DNA of 64,000 nucleotides. Origin: an uncultured Clostridium sp. (GTDB taxonomy: Bacteria > Bacillota > Clostridia > TANB77 > CAG-508). A program made the position numbers and the translations under genes. The notes beneath the pieces are model-generated. The model was not told where the DNA came from. It worked only from the letters and a program-made list of their open reading frames with translations, and did not search any database. The first letter of the stretch is position 1. Every line of letters starts with the position of its first letter. The stretch covers positions 1 to 64,000 of the forward strand of contig CAMXJY010000010.1 of assembly GCA_947244325.1 (NCBI GenBank), read 5' to 3'. Below, one piece after another: positions 33,410 through 42,871 of this stretch.

Positions 33410-34510
33410 ATGTTTGAATATATATTTGTGTTTTTTATAGTAATAGCAATATCAGTTTGCTTTGAATTTTCAAAGAACAAGATTTTAAAAGGAATATTTG
33501 GAATTTCAATAGTTCTAATATTATCAATTTTTGGTGGAGTGAGAGATTTAACAATTGGTACAGATGTATTAATTTATGGAGAAAAATCTTTTCAAAGTGC
33601 ATTATTATATGAAAGCTTTTTTAAATTATATAATTATTTAAGATTAGATATTGGTTACTTATTTTTAACTTTCATTGTTTCAAAATTTAGCAGTAACATT
33701 AATTTCTTTTTATTTATATTGCAGTTAATTTGCAATGGAGTAGTATTAAAAGTTTTAGCAGATAATAGAAAAAAAGGTTCAGTTACAATAGGATTAATTA
33801 TTTATTTAGGAATTTATTATTGTAGAACATTCAATTTTTTAAGACAGTCAATTGCAATAGTAATTATATTATATGGATATAAATTTTTAGATGAAGATAA
33901 ATATATAAAATACATAATATCAGTTTTTATTGCTAGTCTTTTTCATAGTACAGCATTAGTAGCACTTGTTGCAATTATTTTTAAAGTTATATCAAAAAGA
34001 AAAGATAGAAAAGCATTATTACTTGCTATTTTTTCTGTATCTTTTGTAATGAGTTTTTTCCTTGATAAAATAATACCTATTTTATACAATATGGGATTGT
34101 TACCATACAAATATTATGAATATATTTTTAAATATATTAATACAAGTACATTTATTGATTGGGTGGATATAGTTTATAAGTTTTTATGGATTGGTTTATA
34201 TATTGTAGTTTTTAGTAAAAGAGAACATGATAGTAAGAATAATTTTTATTTTTCTTTATTAGTATTAGATTTATTGTTATTTAATTTTAGAAGAACATTA
34301 CTATTTACAGATAGACTAGCATTATATTTTGGATTTACACAGATATTTTTTATACCACAAATTATAGAAAAATCTACAAAAGATAGAAAAACAAAAATGA
34401 TAGTTTATCTTGTAACGATTGCTGCAACCTTATTTTTCTGGTATATGAAATTTGTAAAACAAGGTTCTTGCGAAGTATATCCATATACTTCACAGATATT
34501 AAATATTTAA
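33410..34510 (+). CDS. EpsG-family polymerase (Wzy-like)
   Basis: 366 residues with about 10 membrane helices. GGVRDLTIGTDVLIYGE, FLRQSIAIVIILYGY and SLFHSTALVAL are typical EpsG/Wzy elements. It probably polymerises the lipid-linked repeat on the outer face. Confidence 0.85.
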   Translation: MFEYIFVFFIVIAISVCFEFSKNKILKGIFGISIVLILSIFGGVRDLTIGTDVLIYGEKSFQSALLYESFFKLYNYLRLDIGYLFLTFIVSKFSSNINFFLFILQLICNGVVLKVLADNRKKGSVTIGLIIYLGIYYCRTFNFLRQSIAIVIILYGYKFLDEDKYIKYIISVFIASLFHSTALVALVAIIFKVISKRKDRKALLLAIFSVSFVMSFFLDKIIPILYNMGLLPYKYYEYIFKYINTSTFIDWVDIVYKFLWIGLYIVVFSKREHDSKNNFYFSLLVLDLLLFNFRRTLLFTDRLALYFGFTQIFFIPQIIEKSTKDRKTKMIVYLVTIAATLFFWYMKFVKQGSCEVYPYTSQILNI

Positions 34511-34523
34511 AAGGAGATAAGAT

Positions 34524-35627
34524 ATGAAATATGACTATCTTATAGTAGGTTCAGGATTATTTGGAGCTATATTTGCATATGAAGCAAATAAAAAAGGAAA
34601 AAAATGTTTAGTAATAGATAAAAGAGAACATATTGGTGGAAATATTTATACAGAAGAAATAGAAGGTATCAATGTACATAAATATGGAGCACATATTTTT
34701 CATACAAGTAATAAAGAAGTATGGGATTATATAAACAATTTTGCTGAATTTAATAGATATACTAATTCACCAGTTGCTAAATATAAAAATGAAGTTTATA
34801 ATCTTCCATTTAATATGAATACTTTTAATAAGTTATGGGGAGTATTTACTCCAGAAGAAGCAAGGAAAAAAATTGAAGAAGAGTTAAAAGAAGTAGATAT
34901 TGATGAGCCTAAAAATTTAGAAGAACAAGCTATAAAATTAGTTGGAAAAACAATTTATGAAAAACTTGTAAAAGGTTATACAGAAAAACAGTGGGGAAGA
35001 AAAGCAACAGAACTTCCAAGTTTTATAATAAAACGTTTGCCAGTACGTTTTACATATGACAATAATTATTTTAATGATAAATATCAAGGAATACCAGAAG
35101 GTGGATATACAAGAATAATAGAAAAAATGCTTAATGGAATTGAAACTAGATTAAATTATGATTATTTTGAACATAAAGAGGAACTAGAAAATATTTCGGA
35201 AAAAATTATTTTTACAGGACCAATAGACCAGTATTATAATTACTGTTTTGGAGAACTTGAATATAGAAGTGTAAGATTTGAAACAGAAGTTTTAGATACA
35301 GATAATTATCAAGGAAATGCAGTTGTAAATTATACAGAATATGAAGTTCCTTATACAAGAATAATAGAACATAAACATTTTGAGTTTGGTACAGGACCAA
35401 AAACTGTAATTTCAAGAGAATATTCAGATGCATGGAATAAGGATAAAGAACCTTATTATCCAGTAAATGATGAAAAAAATAATAAGCTATATGAAAAGTA
35501 TAGAGAATTAGCAAATAAAGATGAAAAAGTAGTATTTGGTGGAAGATTAGGACAATATAAATACTATGATATGCATAAAATAATAGAGGAAGCATTAAAT
35601 TGTGTAAGAAGGATTATAAATGAGTAA
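34524..35627 (+). CDS. glf: UDP-galactopyranose mutase
   Basis: 367-aa flavoprotein with the FAD-binding start YDYLIVGSGLFGAIFAYEA, then HIGGNIYTEEIEGINVHKYGAHIFHTSNKEVW, the conserved UGM N-terminal block in short pieces, and FGGRLGQYKYYDMHK near the end. It converts UDP-galactopyranose to UDP-galactofuranose. Its 3' end overlaps the flippase start by 8 bases. Confidence 0.97.
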   Translation: MKYDYLIVGSGLFGAIFAYEANKKGKKCLVIDKREHIGGNIYTEEIEGINVHKYGAHIFHTSNKEVWDYINNFAEFNRYTNSPVAKYKNEVYNLPFNMNTFNKLWGVFTPEEARKKIEEELKEVDIDEPKNLEEQAIKLVGKTIYEKLVKGYTEKQWGRKATELPSFIIKRLPVRFTYDNNYFNDKYQGIPEGGYTRIIEKMLNGIETRLNYDYFEHKEELENISEKIIFTGPIDQYYNYCFGELEYRSVRFETEVLDTDNYQGNAVVNYTEYEVPYTRIIEHKHFEFGTGPKTVISREYSDAWNKDKEPYYPVNDEKNNKLYEKYRELANKDEKVVFGGRLGQYKYYDMHKIIEEALNCVRRIINE

Positions 35628-37083
35628 AAATGTTAGTGTAAAGAAAAATATTATATTAAGTACTTTGTATCAAATATTAACTATGATAATTCCATTTATA
35701 ACAGCGCCATATATTTCAAGAGTTATTGGTGCGAATGGAGTAGGAATATATAGTTATACATTATCAATTCAAACATATTTCTCAATGATTGCAGCATTAG
35801 GAACTGTAACATATGGAGCTAGAGAGATTGCTAGAAATAGAGATGATGAATATAAAAGAAGTAAAATATTTTGGGAAATAGAAATTTTAACTATTATAAC
35901 TTCGTCTATATGTCTAATATTATGGATGATTCTAATAGGTCTTAGTGATACTTATAAAATATATTATATAATTTTAACAATGAATTTATTTAATACAATG
36001 TTTGATATTTCATGGTTTTATAGCGGATTAGAACAATTCAAATATACAGTAACTCAAAATTCTATATTTAAGATTTTAGGGGTAATATTATTATTTATAT
36101 TTGTAAAAAAACCAAGTGATTTAATAATTTATATGGCAATAATGTCACTTACTACTTTACTTGGAACTATGTCAATGTGGATTTATTTACCTAAATTTTT
36201 GAAAAAAGTAAAATTAAAAGAATTAAAAATAATACATCATTTTAAAGAAACTCTAATATATTTTATACCAACAATCGCAACATCAATATATACAGTTTTA
36301 GATAAAACTTTAATAGGTGTAATTACAAATAATGAAAAACAAAATGGATTTTATGAACAAGCTACTAAAATTATAAATATGACAAAAGCAATAACATTTA
36401 CATCATTAAATACGGTTTTGGGTGCAAGAATATCTTATCTATTTGTAGAAGAAAAAATGGATGAAATACGTAAAAGAATTGATGCTTCTATTAATTACAT
36501 ATTTCTTATGGGATTTGGAATAATGTTCGGTTTAATGGGGGTTGCCAACAGATTTGTTCCTGCGTTTTTTGGAAGTGGATATGATGATGTTATTGGTTTA
36601 ATAAAAATACTTAGTCCATTAGTTATTATAATTGGAGTAAGTAACTGTTTAGGTGCTCAATATTATAATCCAGCAGGATTAAGGTCTAAGAGTGCAAAAT
36701 TTATTATTGCAGGTTCTTGTATAAATTTAATTTTAAATTTATGCTTAATTCCTAAATTTGGAAGTTATGGAGCTGCAGTAGCAACTATAGCTGCTGAATT
36801 AGTTATATCTATTTTATATTTAAGATATTGTGATGGATTCTTAACACTAAAGAAGATATGTAAGTTTGCATGGAAAAAGTTAGTAGTTGGCTTAACAATG
36901 TTTTTTATAGTATGTCTATTATCAAATTTAACAATGTTTAAAAATTCTATGATAGTTGTTATACAAGTAATATCTGGAGTTTTAATATATGGAATAGGAT
37001 TAATTGTTTTAAAAGATGAATTTACAGTTGCATTCTTAAAGAATCAAATTTTAAGTAGATTAAAGAAACGTGAGAGCAATTAA
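35620..37083 (+). CDS. Oligosaccharide flippase (Wzx-like)
   Basis: 487 residues with 12-14 membrane helices: IILSTLYQILTMIIPFITAPY, SRVIGANGVGIYSYTLSIQ and YGAREIAR open the polysaccharide-transport fold. It should move the lipid-linked unit across the membrane. The ATG lies inside the end of glf. Confidence 0.92.
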   Translation: MSKNVSVKKNIILSTLYQILTMIIPFITAPYISRVIGANGVGIYSYTLSIQTYFSMIAALGTVTYGAREIARNRDDEYKRSKIFWEIEILTIITSSICLILWMILIGLSDTYKIYYIILTMNLFNTMFDISWFYSGLEQFKYTVTQNSIFKILGVILLFIFVKKPSDLIIYMAIMSLTTLLGTMSMWIYLPKFLKKVKLKELKIIHHFKETLIYFIPTIATSIYTVLDKTLIGVITNNEKQNGFYEQATKIINMTKAITFTSLNTVLGARISYLFVEEKMDEIRKRIDASINYIFLMGFGIMFGLMGVANRFVPAFFGSGYDDVIGLIKILSPLVIIIGVSNCLGAQYYNPAGLRSKSAKFIIAGSCINLILNLCLIPKFGSYGAAVATIAAELVISILYLRYCDGFLTLKKICKFAWKKLVVGLTMFFIVCLLSNLTMFKNSMIVVIQVISGVLIYGIGLIVLKDEFTVAFLKNQILSRLKKRESN

Positions 37084-37114
37084 ATAAAAATATGTATTTT
37101 TTTAAGGAGAAGAT

Positions 37115-38017
37115 ATGGGAAAATTAAATTTAGAACCAGAAACTAAATGTGATTTTTATATAGATACTAATAGAAAAAAAGTTTGGCAAGCAGAATTGGA
37201 TATTTTAGAAAAAGTTATAGATATATGTGAAAAAAATAATATTAAATATTTTTTAGCAAGTGGTAGCTTATTAGGAGCAGTAAGACATAAAGGTTTTATA
37301 CCATGGGATGACGATATTGATTTAGTAATGAAAAGAGAAGACTATAACAAATTTTTAGAAGTTGCTGAAAAAAATATAAAATATCCATATTTTTTACAAT
37401 GTTATAAAACAGAAAAAAATTATATGAGAGGTCATGCTCAAATAAGAAATTCAGAGACAACAGCAATAATAAAAGGAGATAGAAATAATACGTATAATAA
37501 GGGTATTTTTATAGATGTTTTCCCATTAGATAATGTTCCAGATAGTAAATTAAAAAGAAAATTATTTTTAGATAAATTAAGCTTTAGAAAGAAGATGTTA
37601 GTGTTATACTTTCAAAAAAATAATATAAAAAAAGATTCTATAAAATCTATAATAAAATTAGCAATTATAAAAATATATTGGTCAATTTTTAATTTGCAAA
37701 AAAGTATTTATAAGTATGAAAAATTACTTCAAAAATATGATAACATAAATACTGATGAAAATGGTTCTTTAGGATTTAGACCAAATGATACAAAATTTAA
37801 AAACAGTTGGTTTGAAGGAGAAGTAGAATTAGATTTTGAATATTTAAAATTAAAAGCACCAAAGGGATATCATGAATTTTTAGCTAGTCAGTATGGAGAT
37901 TATATGAAAATTCCTGAAAATAAAAATGGAAGTGCACATGGCTCAGCTTTTTTTGATACAGAAAAAAGCTATAAAGAATATGAAGATAGAATTGAAGAAA
38001 TTGTAAAAGAATTATAA
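37115..38017 (+). CDS. LicD family phosphotransferase
   Basis: 300 residues with FLASGSLLGAVRHKGFIPWD followed by DDIDLVMKREDYNKF, the LicD nucleotidyltransferase-like motif. LicD proteins attach phosphocholine or a similar phospho-alcohol from a CDP/CMP donor to surface sugars. No choline kinase or licC is present; the cytidylyltransferase at 41529 is the only candidate in the window for making the donor. Confidence 0.92.
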   Translation: MGKLNLEPETKCDFYIDTNRKKVWQAELDILEKVIDICEKNNIKYFLASGSLLGAVRHKGFIPWDDDIDLVMKREDYNKFLEVAEKNIKYPYFLQCYKTEKNYMRGHAQIRNSETTAIIKGDRNNTYNKGIFIDVFPLDNVPDSKLKRKLFLDKLSFRKKMLVLYFQKNNIKKDSIKSIIKLAIIKIYWSIFNLQKSIYKYEKLLQKYDNINTDENGSLGFRPNDTKFKNSWFEGEVELDFEYLKLKAPKGYHEFLASQYGDYMKIPENKNGSAHGSAFFDTEKSYKEYEDRIEEIVKEL

Positions 38018-38057
38018 AAAACAAGCAGTACTAATATTAGTACTGTTTGTTTTTTTA
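38017..38057 (+). terminator. Terminator after licD
   Basis: AAACAAGCAGTACTAAT pairs with ATTAGTACTGTTTGTTT, then a T tract. Confidence 0.85.
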
Positions 38058-38101
38058 TACATATTATAAAATGAGTATTTAGTAAATTTTTAAAAATAAT
38101 A

Positions 38102-38131
38102 TTGACATATTATTACTTATCAAGTTATAAT
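38102..38131 (+). promoter_or_regulatory. Promoter and operator of the toxin-antitoxin pair
   Basis: TTGACA (38102-38107) and TTATAA/TATAAT (38125-38131). The inverted repeat ATTATTACTT (38109-38118) and AAGTTATAAT (38122-38131), matching at 9 of 10 positions, covers the spacer and -10, as expected for repression by the HTH antitoxin. Confidence 0.7.
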
Positions 38132-38151
38132 ACAAAAAGAAAGGAGAGAAA

Positions 38152-38478
38152 ATGAAGATTATAAAGAACACTCAATATAAAAAAGATTATAAAAAGAAAA
38201 TATTTGATAAGCATAAGATTAAAGAAATTGAAACAATAAATAATATTGAAGAATTAATTTTAGATACAGATAATTTAAAATCTTTATTACTCAATCCTTT
38301 ATCTCGAATTTATAATATAAATCAAAAGAAAGAAAACTTGAAAGAAATATTTACAGCTAATATTAATTCTAAAATTAGATTACATATGAAACCAATAGGA
38401 ATATATCCGTATAATCAAGTAGAAATAACGGATATTGAATTTTTGAAAATTGATGATAAGCATTATGGCGATGGTTAG
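38152..38478 (+). CDS. HigB/RelE-like toxin
   Basis: 108-aa basic protein. The final third (KIRLHMKPIGIYPYNQVEITDIEFLKI) follows the RelE/HigB fold in which the C-terminal strands form the mRNA-cleavage surface; Arg and His near 88-90 are plausible catalytic residues. It precedes its antitoxin, the HigBA order, with ten bases between stop and the next ATG. AAGGAG lies before ATG 38152. The toxin family is inferred mainly from size, order and operator. Confidence 0.7.
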   Translation: MKIIKNTQYKKDYKKKIFDKHKIKEIETINNIEELILDTDNLKSLLLNPLSRIYNINQKKENLKEIFTANINSKIRLHMKPIGIYPYNQVEITDIEFLKIDDKHYGDG

Positions 38479-38488
38479 GAGGTATAAA

Positions 38489-39511
38489 ATGAATAGTGGT
38501 TTTGGAAAATATTTAAAAGATTATTTAGAATTCTATAATATTTCTCAGACAGAATTTGCTAATAGGTTAGGAATAACTCAAAAACATATGAATGAGATTT
38601 TAAATTGTAAGGCTGATATAACATTGGAAATGGCTGTAAATATTGAAAGATTAACAAAAATTCCTTTATCTTTTATAATTAATTCAGAACATAGAAAAAG
38701 GGTTACAAATGAATTGATTGAGCAGTATGAAGATGAAAAAAAAGTGAATAAGAAAATGAAAGAAGAATTTTTCTTAAAAGAACTTGATGAAAGAAAATGG
38801 ATAGATTTTAAAGATATTACAAATCCAATTCAAAATTATATGGATATTATGGAATTTTTAAAAGTTAAAGATTTAAGTGCTTTGATGAGAATTCAAGAAA
38901 AAACATTATTTAAAAAAAGTGGAACAGATTTGAATAAATTAAATTTATGGATTGCTAGATGTGACGAAATTGCTCAAAATCAAGAAATAAAAAATTATGA
39001 TAGTTGTAATTTTAAATTTCTAATAAGTGATTTAAAAGATATAGCATTTAAAGAGAAATACAATTTAGATGAAATTCAAATATTAATGAACAATTATGGA
39101 ATTTATTTTGTTGTAGAAAAAGCTTTATCTGGAAGTAAAGTAAGAGGTTGCTTTAAAGTAAAAGGAAAAAATCCTGCTATTTATATAACTAAAAATTATA
39201 GTGGAAAAGATTCTTTTTATTTTGAATTATTTCATGAATTAGGTCATTGTAAAAGTGACTATAATGAAGGAAAAAACAAAGTAATAGTGGAAGGAACAGA
39301 AAAACAAGAATTACGAGCAGATAAATTTGCATTAAATACTATGATAGATGAAAACATATGGAAAGAAATTGAAGACAATACAGTAGAAGAAAATCTAATA
39401 AAGATTTCTAAAGAGAATAAAATTCCAATGAGTTTTATTGTTGGAAGATTAGCTAAAAATAAAAAAATTGCATATACGAGTAAATTATATAATGATTATT
39501 ATACTAGTTAA
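38489..39511 (+). CDS. HigA-like antitoxin fused to an ImmA/IrrE metallopeptidase domain
   Basis: 340 residues. The HTH (about 8-62, ISQTEFANRLGITQKHMNEIL, in part) is of the HigA/VapI type. The C-terminal half carries YFELFHELGHCKSD with H249, E250 and H253 of the zinc HExxH motif, and further acidic residues for the third ligand. Fused HTH-ImmA proteins act as repressors whose peptidase domain can inactivate repressor or partner. I chose ATG 38489 behind TAGGAGG; the longer frame from 38450 overlaps the toxin. Confidence 0.88.
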   Translation: MNSGFGKYLKDYLEFYNISQTEFANRLGITQKHMNEILNCKADITLEMAVNIERLTKIPLSFIINSEHRKRVTNELIEQYEDEKKVNKKMKEEFFLKELDERKWIDFKDITNPIQNYMDIMEFLKVKDLSALMRIQEKTLFKKSGTDLNKLNLWIARCDEIAQNQEIKNYDSCNFKFLISDLKDIAFKEKYNLDEIQILMNNYGIYFVVEKALSGSKVRGCFKVKGKNPAIYITKNYSGKDSFYFELFHELGHCKSDYNEGKNKVIVEGTEKQELRADKFALNTMIDENIWKEIEDNTVEENLIKISKENKIPMSFIVGRLAKNKKIAYTSKLYNDYYTS

Positions 39512-39551
39512 ATATGCATTAAAATCACAATATTAATTAATATAGATGTAC

Positions 39552-39580
39552 TTGACACATATTAATTCTAGGGGTATGAT
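39552..39580 (+). promoter_or_regulatory. Promoter of the GNAT-aminotransferase block
   Basis: TTGACA (39552-39557), 17-base spacer, TATGAT (39575-39580). Confidence 0.75.
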
Positions 39581-39618
39581 AAAAATATTAAAAGGCATCT
39601 ATGTTTATGGAGGAATAT

Positions 39619-40425
39619 ATGATTGTAGAATGTTTAGATAAAAAATATGAAAAGATAATTGAAGATTATATAGGAGATAACTATTATAAATGTATATATT
39701 TGTATTTAGATTTAAAAAAGTATGGTTTTTCAAATAATAACATAAAAACATGGATACAAGTAAAAGATAATAAAGAAATTTCTACAGTAATACTTATGTA
39801 TTATACTGGAATGCATGTTTTTTCTATAAAGCATGATTATAATATAAAAGAATTGTGTGAATTTGTAAAAAGAAAAAGACCAGCAATGATATGTGGAGAA
39901 AAAACTATTATATCTAATATTTATAATAATTTAGATACATCAGACTATAATATTGAATTAGGTTGGGTTAGAGAGCTTGATTATATTGAATCTTTTAATA
40001 GAGATGGTATTGAGAAAGCAAAAGAAGAAGACTTTTATCAAATAGCAAAATTACTTTATGAAGATGAAGATTTAGGAAGTTCATATAAATTAGAAGAATT
40101 AAAAAATCAAATGTATGAAAGAAATAAAGAAAAATATGCAAGAAATTATATTATAAGAAATGAAGATGAAATTATATGCCATGCAGGGACAGGTGCTGAA
40201 AACGAAAAAGTAGCAATGCTTAGTTATGTAATTACAAATCCAAAGTTTAGAAATAAAGGATATGCTAAAAAGTTATGTAGTGCAGTTTGTGAAGATTTAA
40301 TAAAAGAAAACAAAAAAGTATATTTAATTAATTATTCAACAGAATCTACAGCTTTATATGATAAGCTTGGATTTAAAATATGTTCTGAATGGGGAAAAAT
40401 ATTTTTAAATTTAAAGAGTAATTAA
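39619..40425 (+). CDS. GNAT-family acetyltransferase with N-terminal extension
   Basis: 269 residues. The second half is a GNAT domain (VITNPKFRNKGYAKKLCSAV, then STALYDKLGFKI). The first ~120 residues are a separate, probably degenerate GNAT-like region. It is the first gene of the block whose next members make an amino compound, so the substrate may be that amine (inference). ATG 39619 has GGAGG five bases upstream; ATG 39601 is an alternative. Confidence 0.82.
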   Translation: MIVECLDKKYEKIIEDYIGDNYYKCIYLYLDLKKYGFSNNNIKTWIQVKDNKEISTVILMYYTGMHVFSIKHDYNIKELCEFVKRKRPAMICGEKTIISNIYNNLDTSDYNIELGWVRELDYIESFNRDGIEKAKEEDFYQIAKLLYEDEDLGSSYKLEELKNQMYERNKEKYARNYIIRNEDEIICHAGTGAENEKVAMLSYVITNPKFRNKGYAKKLCSAVCEDLIKENKKVYLINYSTESTALYDKLGFKICSEWGKIFLNLKSN

Positions 40426-40439
40426 TATTGGAGGTAAAT

Positions 40440-41513
40440 ATGTTAAATTTTACAGTTGGACCAGTACAAATGGATGAAGAAATTAGAAGAATAGGATATG
40501 AACAAGTACCATATTTTAGAACAGAAGAATTTTCAAAATTAATGCTTGAAAATGAAAAGCTTATTAAAAAATTTGCTAAAGCAGAAGAAAATGCAAGAGT
40601 AGCATTTATAACTGGTTCAGGTACAGCTTCAATGGAAGCTACAGTAGTTAATCTTTTTAATGAAGAAGATAATTTATTAGTAGTTAATGGTGGAAGCTTT
40701 GGAAAAAGATTTGTAGAGTTATGCAAATTATATAATTTAAAACATACAGAAATAAAACTTGATTTTGGAGAAGAACTAACGCAAGAGATATTAGATAGAT
40801 ATGCAAATCAAGATTTTACAGGTTTTTTAGTTAATATTAATGAAACTTCAACAGGAATGTATTATAATATTGATATTATAAGTGAATTTTGCAAAAAGCA
40901 TAATATATTTTTAGTTGTTGATGCAATAAGTTCTTTTTTAGCAGATCCAGTAGATATGGTTAAATATAATATAGGAGTAATGATTACAGGCTCACAAAAA
41001 GCATTAGCTTGTCCTCCAGGAGTATCAATAATAGTTTTATCAGAAGAAGCGCAAAAAAGAGTTTATAATAATGATGTAAGATGTATGTACTTAAATTTAA
41101 AAAGTGCTTTAGAAAATGGAGAAAGAGGACAAACTCCATTTACACCAGCTGTTGGAATTTTAATTCAGATAAATAAAAGACTTAAAATGATAGATGAAAA
41201 TGGTGGAGTAGATGCAGAAATAAAAAGAGTAGCTGAGATTGCAGAAGATTTTAGAAGTAAAATTAGAACATTACCACTAAAAGTTTTTTCAAGTTCTTTA
41301 TCTAATGCAGTAACACCAATTTGTCCAATCAATGTAACACCTTCTTCTGTATTTAATATATTAAAAAATGAATATAATATATGGGTTTGCCCAAATGGTG
41401 GTGACTTAAAAGATAAAATTTTTAGAGTTGGACATATAGGAGCTTTAACAAAAGAAGATAATGATGTATTAATAAATGCTTTAATAGATATGCAAAAAAG
41501 AGATTTATTATAA
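40440..41513 (+). CDS. Class V aminotransferase
   Basis: 357-aa PLP enzyme: TVGPVQMDEEIRRIG at the start, FITGSGTASMEA for cofactor phosphate binding, VDAISSFLADPVDM with the PLP-ring Asp, and GSQKALACPPG with the Schiff-base Lys (K187). The fold is that of serine-pyruvate/2-aminoethylphosphonate aminotransferases. The context (cytidylyltransferase, LicD) suggests it makes an amino-alcohol or aminophosphonate to be activated with CTP. ATG 40440 behind GGAGG. Confidence 0.9.
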   Translation: MLNFTVGPVQMDEEIRRIGYEQVPYFRTEEFSKLMLENEKLIKKFAKAEENARVAFITGSGTASMEATVVNLFNEEDNLLVVNGGSFGKRFVELCKLYNLKHTEIKLDFGEELTQEILDRYANQDFTGFLVNINETSTGMYYNIDIISEFCKKHNIFLVVDAISSFLADPVDMVKYNIGVMITGSQKALACPPGVSIIVLSEEAQKRVYNNDVRCMYLNLKSALENGERGQTPFTPAVGILIQINKRLKMIDENGGVDAEIKRVAEIAEDFRSKIRTLPLKVFSSSLSNAVTPICPINVTPSSVFNILKNEYNIWVCPNGGDLKDKIFRVGHIGALTKEDNDVLINALIDMQKRDLL

Positions 41514-41528
41514 AGAGGTAAATAAGAA

Positions 41529-42857
41529 ATGGTAAAAGTAATAACATATGGAACATTTGATTTATTACACTTTGGACATATTAGGTTGCTTGAAAGAGCA
41601 AAAGAATTAGGGGATTATTTAATTGTTGGAATAACCGCAGATGATTTTGATAAAACAAGAGGAAAAATAAATGTTCAACAATCTTTAAGTGAGAGGATAG
41701 AAGCTGTAAGAGCAACAAATTTAGCAGATAAAATAATTGTAGAAGAATATGAAGGTCAAAAAATTGATGATATAAAAAGATATGGTGTAGATATATTTAC
41801 AGTTGGTTCAGATTGGGAAGGAAAATTTGATTACTTAAATGATTATTGTAAAGTAAAATATCTAGAGAGAACAAAAGGAATTTCAAGTTCAGAAATAAGA
41901 GCTGAAAAAAGAGCAATTAGTTTAGGAATTGTTGGAGACTATGCACCATTTTTAAATAAATTTCAAAGTGAAGATGTCTATGTAAATGGTATTGAAATTA
42001 CATCAATTTGTACAAATAATTTAAGCCAGATGAGTGATGCAATAAAAAAATTATCATTAGTTACTAATAATTATGATGAATTAATAAATAATGTTGATGC
42101 AGTTTATATAAAATCTAATCCAGATGAACACTATATTCAGATAAAGAAAGCTTTATTATTGAATAAACATGTTTTATGTGAGTCACCTATTTGTTTAAAT
42201 GAAGAGGAATGTAGAGAATTATTTGAACTTGCTACAGAAAGAAATTGTATTTTAATGGAAGCTATTAGAACAGCTTATTCAACAGCATACTCAAGATTAT
42301 TATTATTATTAAAAGGTGGTAAGATTGGAAAAATTGTATCTGTTGATGCTACATGTTCTAGTATAAAAGATGTAAAAGATATTTCTGAAATAAATAGTTT
42401 AAAAGATTGGGGACCTACAGCACTTTTACCAGTTTTTCAAATATTAGGTACAGATTATAATTCTAAAAAAATTATTTCAAATTTTGTAGATTCAAATAAT
42501 AAAAATGATGGATTTACAAAAATTGATTTTATATATGATAAAGCAATAGGAACAATAAAAGTTGCAGAAAAAGCTAAATCAGAAGGAGACTTAATTATAA
42601 CAGGAACAGACGGATATTTATATGTACCAGCACCTTGGTGGAAAACAGATTATTTTGAAATAAGATTTGAAGACCAATCAGATAACAAAAGATATTTCTA
42701 TCAATTAGATGGTGAAGGAATTAGACATGAATTAGTAAGTTTTGTACGTTCAATTCAAGAAAGAAAAAATTTAAGTAATATTAATGAAAAAGAATCTTTA
42801 GCAATATGTAAAATTATGAATGACTTTGAAAATAAAGAAGATTTAATAGAAATATAG
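41529..42857 (+). CDS. Cytidylyltransferase (TagD-like) fused to a Gfo/Idh/MocA-like domain
   Basis: 442 residues. Residues 1-127 are a glycerol-3-phosphate/ethanolamine-phosphate type cytidylyltransferase: TYGTFDLLHFGHIRLLERAK with HxGH, VGSDWEG, and RTKGISSSEIR. Residues ~131-442 follow the Gfo/Idh/MocA oxidoreductase fold: SLGIVGDYAP, then a Rossmann-like region. The family's EKP motif, whose Lys is used in NAD(P)-linked catalysis, reads E218-S219-P220 (HVLCESPICLN), so redox activity may be lost or altered. The fusion implies the product or substrate of one domain meets the other. Confidence 0.88.
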   Translation: MVKVITYGTFDLLHFGHIRLLERAKELGDYLIVGITADDFDKTRGKINVQQSLSERIEAVRATNLADKIIVEEYEGQKIDDIKRYGVDIFTVGSDWEGKFDYLNDYCKVKYLERTKGISSSEIRAEKRAISLGIVGDYAPFLNKFQSEDVYVNGIEITSICTNNLSQMSDAIKKLSLVTNNYDELINNVDAVYIKSNPDEHYIQIKKALLLNKHVLCESPICLNEEECRELFELATERNCILMEAIRTAYSTAYSRLLLLLKGGKIGKIVSVDATCSSIKDVKDISEINSLKDWGPTALLPVFQILGTDYNSKKIISNFVDSNNKNDGFTKIDFIYDKAIGTIKVAEKAKSEGDLIITGTDGYLYVPAPWWKTDYFEIRFEDQSDNKRYFYQLDGEGIRHELVSFVRSIQERKNLSNINEKESLAICKIMNDFENKEDLIEI

Positions 42858-42871
42858 AAAGGAAATATAAG

